Origin: Bacillus piscicola
GTDB lineage: Bacteria; Bacillota; Bacilli; Bacillales; Marinococcaceae
Reading direction: 5' to 3'
NCBI RefSeq assembly: GCF_022458745.1
Contig: NZ_JAJJJF010000001.1
Coordinates: 744,001-808,000, forward strand
Length of the DNA stretch: 64,000 nucleotides
Shown in pieces: positions 8,588 through 17,379 of the stretch. Position numbers and translations under genes: made by a program. Every line of letters begins with the position of its first letter. Within the stretch, counting starts at the first letter, position 1. Under the pieces are notes generated by a model. That model was not told the origin of the DNA. It was given only the letters and a program-made list of their open reading frames with translations, and did not search any database.

Positions 8588-9364
8588 TTATTTTCCTTTA
8601 AATGTTGGTTTCCGCTTTTCTTTAAAAGCTTCGAGTGCTTCGGTACGGTCTTCCGTTGGGATAATTACTTCATATGCTTTCGCCTCGATAGCCATACCTG
8701 TATGAATGTCTGTGTTGCAGCCTTGATCGATCGCAAATTTGGCCTGAGTGACAGCAAGCGGCGCATTTTGATTTATTTCATCAGCTAGTTCTCGTGCACT
8801 TGCCATTAAATGATTGCTGGATGTGACCTTGTTAATGATCCCCAATTTTGCTGCATCAACTGCGGACAGACGGCGTGCAGTAAGAATTAGTTCTTTTGCT
8901 CGTGATGGTCCGATTAGCCGTGTCAGCCTTTGGGTGCCGCCACCGCCGGGAATGATAGCCATACTCACTTCTGGCAGACCTATTATAGCATGGTCGGCTG
9001 CATAACGGAAATCACAAGCAAGTGCCAGTTCGAATCCTCCGCCGAGCGCATACCCATTGACCGCGGCAATAGTTGGCTGCGGCAGCTCCTCTATCATGCT
9101 GAATACAGAACGAATTTTATTTACATTACGCTGTACTTCGTGTTCGCGAAGCGTCCGGCGTTCTTTTAGATCAGCCCCCGCACTAAAAGCTTTTTCCCCA
9201 GCCCCCGTCACAATGATGGTCCGGATACCCCGGTCAGTTCGCAGACTTTCCGTTATCTCACCTAATTCGACGAGCGTGGCGTAATCAAAGCAATTTAGCT
9301 GCTGAGGTCGATTAACAGTTAATACAGCAAGGTGTCCATCTCTTTCTAGTACGACATTGCTCAC
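8588..9364 (-). CDS. Enoyl-CoA hydratase (crotonase family), paa-associated
   Basis: A 258-residue crotonase. Both catalytic glutamates of hydratases appear present (GGGFELALACD near 107-117 and GLPEVSMAIIPGGGG near 131), together with the oxyanion-hole stretch KAFSAGADLKER. It probably hydrates an unsaturated CoA ester in ring-cleavage product degradation, a PaaF-like step, but a second hydratase lies in the plus-strand operon so the exact substrate is open. Its start overlaps the stop of the upstream thioesterase gene by four bases, so they form a two-gene unit on the minus strand. Confidence 0.85.
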   Translation of the reverse strand: MSNVVLERDGHLAVLTVNRPQQLNCFDYATLVELGEITESLRTDRGIRTIIVTGAGEKAFSAGADLKERRTLREHEVQRNVNKIRSVFSMIEELPQPTIAAVNGYALGGGFELALACDFRYAADHAIIGLPEVSMAIIPGGGGTQRLTRLIGPSRAKELILTARRLSAVDAAKLGIINKVTSSNHLMASARELADEINQNAPLAVTQAKFAIDQGCNTDIHTGMAIEAKAYEVIIPTEDRTEALEAFKEKRKPTFKGK

Positions 9365-9831
9365 GGATTACGTCCTCCTTGTTCCTCATTATTTGCAACG
9401 AAGTAATGGTTTTTCCGATAAGCGAGAGCCTCCATTGTTGCTATTAATTCTTTGCCACTGTAAACGTTAATTTTGTACCAGCTCGTTCGGTGGTTTTTCT
9501 TTTCTTCTTTAGCGATGGCGTGCAGCCGTTCCTCTTTTTTACCCGCCGCCATAAAGTTAACAGTAGTAGACAGTCCGACCGCCGTTCTACCGTAAGAATT
9601 GCAAGCGGAAGCAAAAACATAATCGGCCAGTGCAAAAATAATTGCCCCGTGAACGGTGCCGTGTACGTTCAGCATATGCTCTTTCACTTCCAACTCCGCT
9701 TGAGCACTGCCTTCTCCGAGATCCGTTAACTGTATCCCCAAAAACTGAGCGTAAGGCTCGTTTGAAAGAATGTCATAAATTTCTTGTTTATGCTGGTGAT
9801 GGTGCTCCTTGTCATTCGGCTTATTATTCAC
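9361..9831 (-). CDS. paaI: PaaI-like hotdog-fold thioesterase
   Basis: A 156-residue hotdog thioesterase with the PaaI hallmark HGTVHGAIIFALADYVFA (about 58-75) and GLSTTVNFMAAG. PaaI enzymes hydrolyse phenylacetyl-CoA and ring-hydroxylated CoA esters, releasing CoA when the pathway stalls. The N-terminal 15 residues are rich in His, Lys and Gln and look like a flexible extension. It lies upstream of the enoyl-CoA hydratase gene with a four-base overlap, inside the paa island, which supports the name. Confidence 0.85.
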   Translation of the reverse strand: MNNKPNDKEHHHQHKQEIYDILSNEPYAQFLGIQLTDLGEGSAQAELEVKEHMLNVHGTVHGAIIFALADYVFASACNSYGRTAVGLSTTVNFMAAGKKEERLHAIAKEEKKNHRTSWYKINVYSGKELIATMEALAYRKNHYFVANNEEQGGRNP

Positions 9832-9947
9832 ATTTTCATCTCCTGATTTATGATTATTTTAAATATAACAATGTGAAAACAATTGCTAAACGATAGTCTC
9901 CCAGAAAAGCGGCGGGAGACTGTTATCTCAAAACTATGCTCCATTCT

Positions 9948-10976
9948 TTAAGTGGCGGCAGAAGCAAATAAGTTTGTGCTGTGTCCCGGAAAAAGCTTTG
10001 CTTTTGGATCAATAAAGTTTTTAGCGTGGTTAACGGCAATCGGTGCTTCGCCAAAGCCGGTAGCAATCAACTTGACCTTCCCCTCATACGTGCAAATATC
10101 CCCAGCTGCATAAATACCTGGAATATTAGTCTCCATACGTGAGTTTACGAAGACCGCATTTTTTTCAATATCGAGCCCCCATGTTTTTAAAGGGCCGAGA
10201 GAGGTAACAAAACCGAAGTTCACAATGAGTTCGTCTACATCGATTAAGGAGGTATCATCTCCTTTAACTTCTTTTATGAGCACTTGTTTCAATTTATTAT
10301 CATTACCGATTAATTGGTTCACTTCATATGGGGTCATCATGGTTACACGTGATTTTTTTAATTCCTCCAAGCTGTGTTCGTGAGCGCGGAATTTGTCACG
10401 CCGATGAATAAGAATTACCTTCTTGGCGATCGGCTCCAACATAAGCGCCCAATCAACAGCAGAATCTCCACCGCCACAGACGAGGACACGGCGGTCTCTA
10501 TAACGCTCCAGGTCTTTTACAAAATACTGCAGGCAGCCTTCTTCATAATGATCAGCATGTTCTACTTTCAGTTTGCGCGGTTGAAACGCCCCGGCACCGG
10601 CGGTAATAATAATGGTTCGTGAGTAATGAACACCAAGGGGAGTAACAAGCTCAAACGTTCCGTCATCAAGCTTATTTACTTTTTCTACCGGTTCCTTGAC
10701 GCATACTTCCGGTGAAAACTGCCGCGCCTGTTCATATAACTGATCGACGAGGTCTTGTGCTTTTATTTTTGGAAAACCAGCAACGTCATATATATACTTT
10801 TCCGGATAGAGAGCGGAGAGCTGTCCGCCAACTTCCGGCATGCTGTCCATTAACTTTACAGATGCATTCCTCATGCCGGCATAAAAAGCAGTAAACAAAC
10901 CAACTGGCCCAGCTCCAATAATAGTCATGTCGAAGATTTTTTTATCAGTCACTCCGTCTAGCACCACCTTTTTCAC
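9948..10976 (-). CDS. Ferredoxin--NADP reductase type 2 (thioredoxin reductase-like)
   Basis: A 342-residue flavoprotein of the YumC type, transferring electrons between NADPH and ferredoxin. The FAD-binding GAGPVGLF lies near residues 21-28, the NADPH-binding [13 protein letters not shown] near 170, and the C-terminal FAD site [21 protein letters not shown] near 300. It ends with a His/Ser-containing tail typical of type 2 FNR. The GTG start at 10976 has a weak ribosome site; GTG at 10952, preceded by AAAGGTGG, is a serious alternative. It lies directly downstream of a ferredoxin gene inside the paa island. Confidence 0.9.
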   Translation of the reverse strand: MKKVVLDGVTDKKIFDMTIIGAGPVGLFTAFYAGMRNASVKLMDSMPEVGGQLSALYPEKYIYDVAGFPKIKAQDLVDQLYEQARQFSPEVCVKEPVEKVNKLDDGTFELVTPLGVHYSRTIIITAGAGAFQPRKLKVEHADHYEEGCLQYFVKDLERYRDRRVLVCGGGDSAVDWALMLEPIAKKVILIHRRDKFRAHEHSLEELKKSRVTMMTPYEVNQLIGNDNKLKQVLIKEVKGDDTSLIDVDELIVNFGFVTSLGPLKTWGLDIEKNAVFVNSRMETNIPGIYAAGDICTYEGKVKLIATGFGEAPIAVNHAKNFIDPKAKLFPGHSTNLFASAAT

Positions 10977-11007
10977 GAATGTTCAGTTATTTCAAGTCGC
11001 AAATTAA

Positions 11008-11056
11008 CGGGCGTGTCGACAAACAATGTCCTGTTACATTGTTGTACGAACACACC
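11008..11056. promoter_or_regulatory. Large imperfect inverted repeat between ferredoxin and its reductase
   Basis: Arms of about 21-22 bases (GGGCGTGTCGACAAACAATGT on one side) pair with ACATTGTTGTACGAACACACCC across a six-base loop with two bulges; the inner ACAATGT/ACATTGT is perfect. No T run follows in either direction, so a simple terminator is unlikely. It could be an operator, an RNA processing hairpin setting the fer:FNR ratio, or an attenuator. Confidence 0.5.
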
Positions 11057-11108
11057 CCTCATAGTTCGAAGGGCAGGTGAAGGAGGGAACTATGATTGAA
11101 AATTCACT

Positions 11109-11468
<360 letters not shown>

Positions 11469-11481
11469 TTATTTTATTTTT

Positions 11482-11494
11482 CGTTAAAATAACA
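11482..11494. promoter_or_regulatory. Candidate paa-regulon operator, fer-distal copy
   Basis: CGTTAAAATAACA differs from the proximal palindrome by one base when read on the opposite strand. It lies about 30 bases upstream of the fer -35 element, so the two copies flank the promoter and could support looping or cooperative binding. Confidence 0.45.
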
Positions 11495-11602
11495 TGATAA
11501 CCGCTGTAGAATAAAGCCCCTGAGAAGTTAATTGTCCATTTATGCTGCAAGTGAAAATTGTGGTATATCGGTTTTGGAACGAATCGATAAATTTTCGTTA
11601 AA

Positions 11603-11641
11603 TAAAAAAGAAGGATGAAACGTAAAAGTTTCATCCTTCTA
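11603..11641 (-). terminator. Terminator after paaX
   Basis: A perfect 13-base stem (AGAAGGATGAAAC with GTTTCATCCTTCT, six-base loop) is followed on the minus strand by a T-rich run. It lies just downstream of the paaX stop and isolates paaX from fer. The rest of 11364-11664 holds only the fer promoter and the two palindromes. Confidence 0.85.
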
Positions 11642-11664
11642 GCTCGAACATTTGCAGAGTTACT

Positions 11665-12567
11665 CTATGGCTGGTTTGCTTTTGTACTGATTAAAGGGTG
11701 ATTTAAGTTGTTATAACTATGATCTTTTTTCAGATCTAACTCACCTTGTTCAAAAACCGACTCAAAAAAGCGTGTTGCTGGCTCAGCCAGCGTACGGTAA
11801 TAATCAGCAAACAGGGAAGCGGCAGAGTCTCCTAACCAATTTTTTGGTAATAGTTCTTGGGGAAGACCTGGATCTACAAACAAAAATTTGCGGTACTGAT
11901 GAACGAGCAAGGTACGTTCAACAAAACAAGCACCGTCCGTCATTTCACCTTTTTCAATTTTACTCTTGTCGATAATATATTTCTGGCTGTAGTCTTGAAT
12001 AAACTTCGAATACAAATCGTTTATTTCTTCCAAATCCCAGCATTTTGCTACTAAATCACCGTGGTCTTTCATCCCGCCATGAGAGGCAATAAAATAATTC
12101 ACGTAATCCTCAATGTCATATTTTTCAATCATTTGATGAATCTGTTCTTCTAACGGGTTGGGAGTAATCCAGCAGCTGTTGGATAAAAGGCCAAAACCGC
12201 TCCAGACAAGTTCGCGTCTGAGTTCATCACGAATATGGCGTTTTTCTTCAGGAATCGTATAAACGAGAATCCGCCAATTACCGTCCCAGGAAGGGGATTC
12301 TAATTTGTAAATTCGTTTAGCTGCTTCTTCCATCCGTGCCCGACCGCGCTCCGTTAGCGAGTAATAACTCTTATTGCCTTTTTTCTCGGATTCTACCCAC
12401 CCTTGTTTGCTCATCCTCGAAATAGCCGCCCGCACCGATTGTTCATTATGACCAAATTCCTCCAAAAGTCGAATGAGGCTGCCTATCCACACTACATTTC
12501 CGTAATAACGAATGTAATCACCATATAAGGTGAATATCATTGAACGGGTATTGAACGTCTTTTCCAT
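11665..12567 (-). CDS. paaX: PaaX-type transcriptional regulator
   Basis: PaaX proteins repress phenylacetate genes and release DNA when phenylacetyl-CoA binds. The 300-residue length and architecture fit: an N-terminal winged helix (about 1-75, with LLEEFGHNEQSVRAAISRMSK as the recognition region, RMSKQGWVESEKKGNKSYYSL as the wing) and a central ferredoxin-like PaaX domain containing WRILVYTIPEEKRHIRDELR. GGAGAG precedes the ATG. It is transcribed alone on the minus strand downstream of paaK, and is the natural candidate to bind the 13-base palindromes at fer, paaK and paaA. Confidence 0.88.
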   Translation of the reverse strand: MEKTFNTRSMIFTLYGDYIRYYGNVVWIGSLIRLLEEFGHNEQSVRAAISRMSKQGWVESEKKGNKSYYSLTERGRARMEEAAKRIYKLESPSWDGNWRILVYTIPEEKRHIRDELRRELVWSGFGLLSNSCWITPNPLEEQIHQMIEKYDIEDYVNYFIASHGGMKDHGDLVAKCWDLEEINDLYSKFIQDYSQKYIIDKSKIEKGEMTDGACFVERTLLVHQYRKFLFVDPGLPQELLPKNWLGDSAASLFADYYRTLAEPATRFFESVFEQGELDLKKDHSYNNLNHPLISTKANQP

Positions 12568-12723
12568 ATACTCTCCATTCCTTTTGTCGTATTGTCACCT
12601 AATGTGTATTATTATAACAATAAAAAAACGGTGATCCTAATATCATACACTATAAATAGGGAATGTTCATTTTAAATACTCGTTTTAATATGGGCTGGAA
12701 CGCGAAAGGTATGAGGAAAGGCA

Positions 12724-12751
12724 AATAGCGAAGGATTTTTCCTTCGCTATA
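12724..12751. terminator. Hairpin between paaK and paaX
   Basis: ATAGCGAAGGA and TCCTTCGCTAT form an 11-12 base perfect stem with a four-base loop just beyond the paaK stop. The T tract on the minus strand is poor, so termination may be partial, or the hairpin may stabilise the paaK transcript. The 192-base gap to paaX otherwise holds only a weak paaX promoter (TTAGGA, 18, TATAAT on the minus strand at 12640-12611). Confidence 0.6.
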
Positions 12752-12759
12752 GAAAACGA

Positions 12760-14085
12760 CTATACCAATGTTTTACGATTATCAACAATGCGTTTAGCTT
12801 TCCCTTCTGATCTGGGGATGGATGAAGGACCTTCTAAGCAGACTTCCATGGAAACTAATGCCTGCGTTTTAAGCGCTGACTCTATTTTTCGTGCAATTTT
12901 TACTGCGTTAGGATGTTCTAAGTTTTTCTCTAACAAGGTGTTGAAAAACGTTTCGTTCACTTCTACATGCAGTGTAGCCTGGTCCATTACTCCTTTTTTA
13001 GAAAGATGAATTTGATAGTGTGGCATAATTTCTTCTATTTGTAAGATGCAGCGTTCAATTTCTGATGGAAAGACATTGACCCCGCGAATAATCAACATGT
13101 CATCAATCCTGCCTTTGACGCGGCTCATTTTCGTCGTGGTGCGTCCGCATTTACATTTCCCGCGAGTAAGGGATGCGATGTCACCGGTGCGGTAGCGGAT
13201 AATCGGCAAGGCTTCTTTCGTCAAACTGGTAAATACGAGTTCGCCATCTTCACCATCAGGGACGGCTTCTAATGTATCTGGATTAATTACTTCTGTGTAA
13301 AAGTGGTCATCAGCAATATGGAGGCCGTCCTGGCACTCCTCACATTCCATGGCAACCCCCGGTCCCATTACTTCACTCAACCCGTATATATCCATTGCTT
13401 TCATGTCAAAGAGTTGTTCGATCGTAGTTCTCATTTCTTCCGACCACGGCTCCGCTCCGAGAATGGCATATTTTAACGAAGTTGCAGTTGGATCGAGCCC
13501 CATTTTTAACATTGTTTCCCCAATATTTAAGATGTAGGATGGTGTGCCACATATGACCCGCGGTTTAAAATCCTGGATCAAAGTAATTTGTCTTTCCGTA
13601 TTGCCACCGGATACTGGTACTGTTACACAGCCTAAACGCTCAGAACCGTGATGAAGACCAAGGCCGCCTGTAAATAGTCCGTAGCCATAGGCATTATGAA
13701 GGATATCGCCTTTTCTTCCTCCGGCCATGTAAATGGCACGAGCGATGAGATCTGCCCAGTTCACTATATCATTTTTTGTATAGGCAACAACCGTCGGTTT
13801 GCCGCTTGTCCCGGATGATCCGTGTAATCTTACAACCTCTTCTACAGGCGTAGCAATCATATTGTAAGGGTAGTTTTCACGCAAATGGTTTTTCTGTGTG
13901 AAGGGCAGACGCTTGATATCATCCCAAGTTTGGATGTCATTTGGGTGGATATGATGTTCCTTAAAGGCCTCTTTGTAAAAAGGTACATTTGCGTAAACAC
14001 GTTCAATTGTTCCTTTTAAGCGCTTCCATTGAAGATCTTTCATGTTTGATTGATTAAACACTTCCTCTGCCGCGAAAACAGACAT
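12760..14085 (-). CDS. paaK: Phenylacetate--CoA ligase
   Basis: PaaK activates phenylacetate to phenylacetyl-CoA with ATP, the entry step of the pathway. The 441-residue length is that of the short PaaK family within adenylate-forming enzymes. The ATP-binding loop HGSSGTSGKPTVVAYT lies near 88-103, YGLSEVMGPG near 237, and the Asp-containing YRTGDIASLTRGKCKCGRTT near 306-325. The Cys residues in the last motif are typical of PaaK. AAGGAGGGG precedes the ATG. It is transcribed divergently from paaABCD, sharing a 250-base control region. Confidence 0.95.
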   Translation of the reverse strand: MSVFAAEEVFNQSNMKDLQWKRLKGTIERVYANVPFYKEAFKEHHIHPNDIQTWDDIKRLPFTQKNHLRENYPYNMIATPVEEVVRLHGSSGTSGKPTVVAYTKNDIVNWADLIARAIYMAGGRKGDILHNAYGYGLFTGGLGLHHGSERLGCVTVPVSGGNTERQITLIQDFKPRVICGTPSYILNIGETMLKMGLDPTATSLKYAILGAEPWSEEMRTTIEQLFDMKAMDIYGLSEVMGPGVAMECEECQDGLHIADDHFYTEVINPDTLEAVPDGEDGELVFTSLTKEALPIIRYRTGDIASLTRGKCKCGRTTTKMSRVKGRIDDMLIIRGVNVFPSEIERCILQIEEIMPHYQIHLSKKGVMDQATLHVEVNETFFNTLLEKNLEHPNAVKIARKIESALKTQALVSMEVCLEGPSSIPRSEGKAKRIVDNRKTLV

Positions 14086-14108
14086 GTGTACCCCTCCTTA
14101 TCTAATGA

Positions 14109-14121
14109 TAAAAAAATAACG
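14109..14121. promoter_or_regulatory. Candidate paa-regulon operator at paaK (weak copy)
   Basis: TAAAAAAATAACG keeps one complete half-site (TAACG/CGTTA) and the spacing of the 13-base palindrome found at fer and paaA, and lies between the paaK promoter and start codon. The degenerate second half makes this copy doubtful. Confidence 0.35.
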
Positions 14122-14144
14122 TTTTTAAAAATTTTGTTATGTAT

Positions 14145-14173
14145 AAATTACCCTTGACAGAAAGCGCTGTCAA
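14145..14173 (-). promoter_or_regulatory. paaK promoter with overlapping cre-like site
   Basis: On the minus strand TTGACA (14173-14168) and TAATTT (14150-14145) are 17 bases apart. AGAAAGCGCTGTCA at 14159-14172 matches the CcpA cre consensus TGWAANCGNTNWCA at all but the first position and overlaps the -35. TTGACAG/CTGTCAA also makes a symmetric 20-base site. Carbon catabolite repression of paaK, and perhaps paaA, is the natural reading. Confidence 0.6.
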
Positions 14174-14276
14174 TAGTTTTTGGAAAATTAACTATATAAC
14201 AAAAAATATAAAAAGCTTGATACTAGGGAATAATAACCTTTTCATAAAAAATTTCCAATTAAATAATATTTCATCA

Positions 14277-14320
14277 TTGCGAATTGTATAACATTATAAT
14301 ATAATGACGTTAAATAAACG
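14277..14320 (+). promoter_or_regulatory. paaA promoter and operator
   Basis: TTGCGA (14277-14282) and TATAAT (14300-14305) are 17 bases apart; a second TATAAT overlaps at 14295. The 13-base palindrome CGTTAAATAAACG at 14308-14320 covers the expected transcription start, an ideal place for a repressor. It matches the two palindromes at fer. Confidence 0.6.
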
Positions 14321-14335
14321 TGATGAAGAGGTGAG

Positions 14336-15325
14336 ATGATGTATAACCTTGTAGAACATGGAATATATTCAGAAAATGAGCAGAAAGAGGATCCTGAGAA
14401 GTATGAAGAGTTTATGGCCCGTATTGAAGCGGGGGAAAAAATTGAAGCGGATGACTGGATGCCGGATGAGTACCGGCAAACGCTGATTAAGCTGATTTCC
14501 ATGCACGGCATAAGTGAAATTATGGGAGCACTTCCTGAAAAAGAATGGGTACCGAAAGCTCCGACTCTAAAAAGAAAACTGGGAATTATGGCAAAAGTTC
14601 AAGATGAAATGGGTCATGGACAACTTCTTCTCCGAGTGGCTGAAGATTTAATGGCTCCTTACGGTAAAGATAGAGGAGACTTAATGCGAGATTTGCTAGA
14701 AGGCAAATTGAAGTTTCATAACGTCTTTCACATGCCAACGAAAACGTGGGCGGATGCAGGGGTGATTGGCTGGTTAGTGGACGGGGCGGCGATCATCTCG
14801 CAAACAAATATGCTTGATGCCTCATACGGACCATACCAGCGTGCCTTACAGCGCATCTGTGCAGAAGAGGTCTTTCATGCCCAGCACGGAGAGGCGATTG
14901 TTATGGCGCTTGCTGAGGGAACGAAAGAACAACGTGCGATGCTTCAAGATGCAGTAAACCGTTGGTGGTCGGCCTTACTCATGTTTTTTGGCCCAGCGTC
15001 TGCTTCGACAACGGGTTCGTCAAAGCAAGAGGTGACAACAAAATATCGCATTAGAAAGAGCTCGAATGAAGAGCTGCGTCAGGCATTTCTTGATAAGTAC
15101 TTACCTCGTGTCTTCGCTTTAGGACTCACTGTTCCAGACGAGACGGCACATTACGATGAAGATAAGCAGAAGTGGATCTACAAACAGCCCGATTGGACTG
15201 AATTTAAGAAGATTATTAGTAACAATGGACCACGATCTAAAGAAAGACTGCGGCTTCGTGAAATCGCATATGAAAATAATAGCTGGGTGCGTGAAGCATT
15301 AGCTCCGACAGCGGCAATGTCTTAA
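14336..15325 (+). CDS. paaA: Phenylacetyl-CoA epoxidase subunit A
   Basis: PaaA is the catalytic subunit of the di-iron monooxygenase that converts phenylacetyl-CoA to the 1,2-epoxide. The 329-residue protein shows the carboxylate/histidine ligand segments of bacterial multicomponent monooxygenases: DEMGHGQLLL (about 85), and EEVFHAQHGEA (about 178), with acidic residues between. Two ATG codons (14336 and 14339) follow GAGGTGAG. It leads the paaABCD operon, whose promoter carries the island-specific palindrome. The electron-supplying PaaE is absent from the cluster. Confidence 0.96.
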   Translation: MMYNLVEHGIYSENEQKEDPEKYEEFMARIEAGEKIEADDWMPDEYRQTLIKLISMHGISEIMGALPEKEWVPKAPTLKRKLGIMAKVQDEMGHGQLLLRVAEDLMAPYGKDRGDLMRDLLEGKLKFHNVFHMPTKTWADAGVIGWLVDGAAIISQTNMLDASYGPYQRALQRICAEEVFHAQHGEAIVMALAEGTKEQRAMLQDAVNRWWSALLMFFGPASASTTGSSKQEVTTKYRIRKSSNEELRQAFLDKYLPRVFALGLTVPDETAHYDEDKQKWIYKQPDWTEFKKIISNNGPRSKERLRLREIAYENNSWVREALAPTAAMS

Positions 15326-15353
15326 AAATGTAGAGAGGAGGAGGCCCTTCACA

Positions 15354-15716
15354 ATGGCAGATAAAAAAACAGAAGCAAACTTTTACAAAAAGTATGAGGT
15401 TTTCAGTAAAAAGAATGAAAAATCGCCGATTCAACATCAATTCAGCTTGCTTGCTCCTAACGCAGAAATGGCACTTAATCTAGCTCAAGAGAATTTCATG
15501 CGTCGAGAAAATGTCATCGATGTCTGGGTAGTACCCAGGGAAGAAATCCGGGGGTTGACGAGCGAAGAGCGAAAACAATGGACGAAGCGTCTGGACAATA
15601 AAGATTACCGAACAACAAAAGGATATGGCTATTTGCGGAAAAAATGGCGGGAAAAAGAACAGGGTATGTTAGACGAAAAAGAAATCCTATCTTGGAAAGA
15701 GGTGAAAAAGAAATGA
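15354..15716 (+). CDS. paaB: Phenylacetyl-CoA epoxidase subunit B
   Basis: A small structural subunit of the epoxidase, 120 residues, which bridges PaaAC heterodimers. The conserved core includes FSKKNEKSPIQHQFSLLAPN and MALNLAQENFMRRENVIDVWVV, as in other PaaB proteins; the C-terminal 45 residues are basic and less conserved. AGGAGGAGG-like sequence precedes the ATG. Its stop overlaps the paaC start in an ATGA arrangement. Confidence 0.93.
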   Translation: MADKKTEANFYKKYEVFSKKNEKSPIQHQFSLLAPNAEMALNLAQENFMRRENVIDVWVVPREEIRGLTSEERKQWTKRLDNKDYRTTKGYGYLRKKWREKEQGMLDEKEILSWKEVKKK

Positions 15717-16528
15717 ATTTGGTAGAGACACCTGCAGAAGCTCAGAAGAATCAGTCATACTACAACGCCTTAGTGGAACTGTTGTACCAGTTCGCGGATG
15801 ATGACTTTATCGTTTCCTTCCGAGGTTCAGAATGGCTCGGGCTTGCTCCTCATATTGAAGAGGATGTAGCTTTTTCCTCTATAACCCAAAACACAATGGG
15901 GCATGCTTTCTTGTTTTATCAGCTGTTGGAAGATTTGGGAGAAGGCAGTGCGGACTCCCTCGCTCATGATCGCTCTGCGAGTGAACGACGGAATGCTGTT
16001 TATTTTGAAAAAGTGAATGGTAAAGGAACGTATGTAGAAGAACCTTATTACGATTGGGCTTTAACCGTTGTTCGTCAATTTCTTTATGAAACTTTCAAAA
16101 AAGTGAAATTACAAGCAGCATCGCGAAGTTCCTACGAGCCTCTTGCTCATACAGCACAGAAAATTCTAATGGAACAACCCTATCATTTAGCACATTGGAA
16201 AATGTGGATTACTCAGCTGCATGGTGCGACAGAGGAAGCGAGGATGAGAATTCATTCACGACTGGAAGAGGCGTGGCGGGAAATATTAGATGCACTTGAG
16301 CTTGGTCCGCTGGCAGAGGAGATGGAAAGACAGAAACTTATTAAAAAGGAAAAAGACTTACAAGAAGAGTGGCAGCAGAGTGTGGAAGAAACACTTGGTT
16401 TTCTGCCAAATATCCCTTTAGGAAAAAATCTCGGAAACGGCCGTGCCAAACAGCATACAAAAGATTTAGAGCAGGCACTCGCTACACTTACTGAAGTGTA
16501 CGTAAGTGATCGAGAAGCTGTTTGGTAA
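15713..16528 (+). CDS. paaC: Phenylacetyl-CoA epoxidase subunit C
   Basis: PaaC is the non-catalytic ferritin-like partner of PaaA, needed for structure and for substrate binding. The 271-residue protein keeps the family features FRGSEWLGLAPHIEEDVAF and NTMGHAFLFYQLLEDLG, where di-iron ligands are partly replaced. An open frame extends upstream to 15644, but the ATG at 15713 overlapping the paaB stop is the normal start and has AAAGAGGTG before it. paaD follows 23 bases later. Confidence 0.93.
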   Translation: MNLVETPAEAQKNQSYYNALVELLYQFADDDFIVSFRGSEWLGLAPHIEEDVAFSSITQNTMGHAFLFYQLLEDLGEGSADSLAHDRSASERRNAVYFEKVNGKGTYVEEPYYDWALTVVRQFLYETFKKVKLQAASRSSYEPLAHTAQKILMEQPYHLAHWKMWITQLHGATEEARMRIHSRLEEAWREILDALELGPLAEEMERQKLIKKEKDLQEEWQQSVEETLGFLPNIPLGKNLGNGRAKQHTKDLEQALATLTEVYVSDREAVW

Positions 16529-16551
16529 GTGGTTGAAAGAGGAGAGGTATC

Positions 16552-17052
16552 ATGGAAATGCAACAGAGAACTGCGGAAATTATGAAACGTTTAAAAAAAG
16601 TAGATGATCCAGAACTTCCGGGCGTCAGCGTCGTTGATTTAGGCATGGTGCATGAAATAGCAGTCAATGGCAAGGACGTTGCAGTGACAATGGTTCCGAC
16701 GTTTGCGGGCTGCCCTGCGCTCGATATCATTGAAAAAAACGTGCAAAAAGAAATTGCGGAACTGGAGTGGGTGGACAATTGCCGGGTTACGTTTTCATTC
16801 TCCTTAAAATGGTCCACAGATGCCATTACAGAGGAAGGAAAACGACAGCTGAAAAGACATGGGGTGTCCCCGCCGCCTGAAAACTATCGGCCGGGTGAGG
16901 AATGGCGTGTTGATTGTCCATATTGCAATTCGTCTTATACATCGATGGATAATATTTTTGGTCCGACGGCTTGCCGAAGTATTTTATATTGCCGATCCTG
17001 TAAAAATCCTTTTGAAGCGATGAAGCCGGTAGTAGAATATTCCATTTTGTAA
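16552..17052 (+). CDS. paaD: Phenylacetate degradation protein PaaD (MIP18/SufT-like)
   Basis: PaaD is required for the epoxidase in vivo and is thought to help assemble its metal centre. The 166-residue protein has an N-terminal MIP18/DUF59 domain (DDPELPGVSVVDLGMVHEI, about 18-36, and FAGCPALDII with the conserved Cys) and a C-terminal zinc-ribbon-like part with CPYC and CRSC pairs (about 123-155). Spacing to paaC (23 bases) and to the next gene (21 bases) shows it is in the same operon. Confidence 0.92.
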   Translation: MEMQQRTAEIMKRLKKVDDPELPGVSVVDLGMVHEIAVNGKDVAVTMVPTFAGCPALDIIEKNVQKEIAELEWVDNCRVTFSFSLKWSTDAITEEGKRQLKRHGVSPPPENYRPGEEWRVDCPYCNSSYTSMDNIFGPTACRSILYCRSCKNPFEAMKPVVEYSIL

Positions 17053-17073
17053 TGATGAGAGGAGATAGTAACC

Positions 17074-17379
17074 ATGGTAAAGCTAATCGCTCTGTACAAA
17101 CAGCCGGAAAATAAGGAGAATTTTGACGAACACTACTTTAACGTTCACACCCCCATTACTAAAAAGATTCCTGGATTAAGGGAAATGAAAGTCACCAAAA
17201 TTGTTGGTTCACCAATGGGGAAAAGTGATTACTATTTACTGTGTGAAATGTTCTATGATGACCATGAATCCCTGCAAAAAGCGATGAAAACAGACGAAGG
17301 GAAGGCTTCTGGGAAAGACGTGATGGAATTCGCGGGTGATCTTGTCACGTTAATGATAGGGGAAGAAGTTAATGAGTGA
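17074..17379 (+). CDS. EthD-family protein
   Basis: A 101-residue dimeric alpha-beta barrel protein of the EthD family, which includes small enzymes and accessory proteins for ring or chain oxidation. Visible family features are HYFNVHTPITKKIPGLREM and the C-terminal EFAGDLVTLMIGEE. The catalytic role is not known. It lies between paaD and an enoyl-CoA hydratase gene, overlapping the latter by eight bases, so it is an integral member of this paa operon. It is not among the classical paa genes; isomerase or epoxide-handling roles are speculation. Confidence 0.8.
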   Translation: MVKLIALYKQPENKENFDEHYFNVHTPITKKIPGLREMKVTKIVGSPMGKSDYYLLCEMFYDDHESLQKAMKTDEGKASGKDVMEFAGDLVTLMIGEEVNE

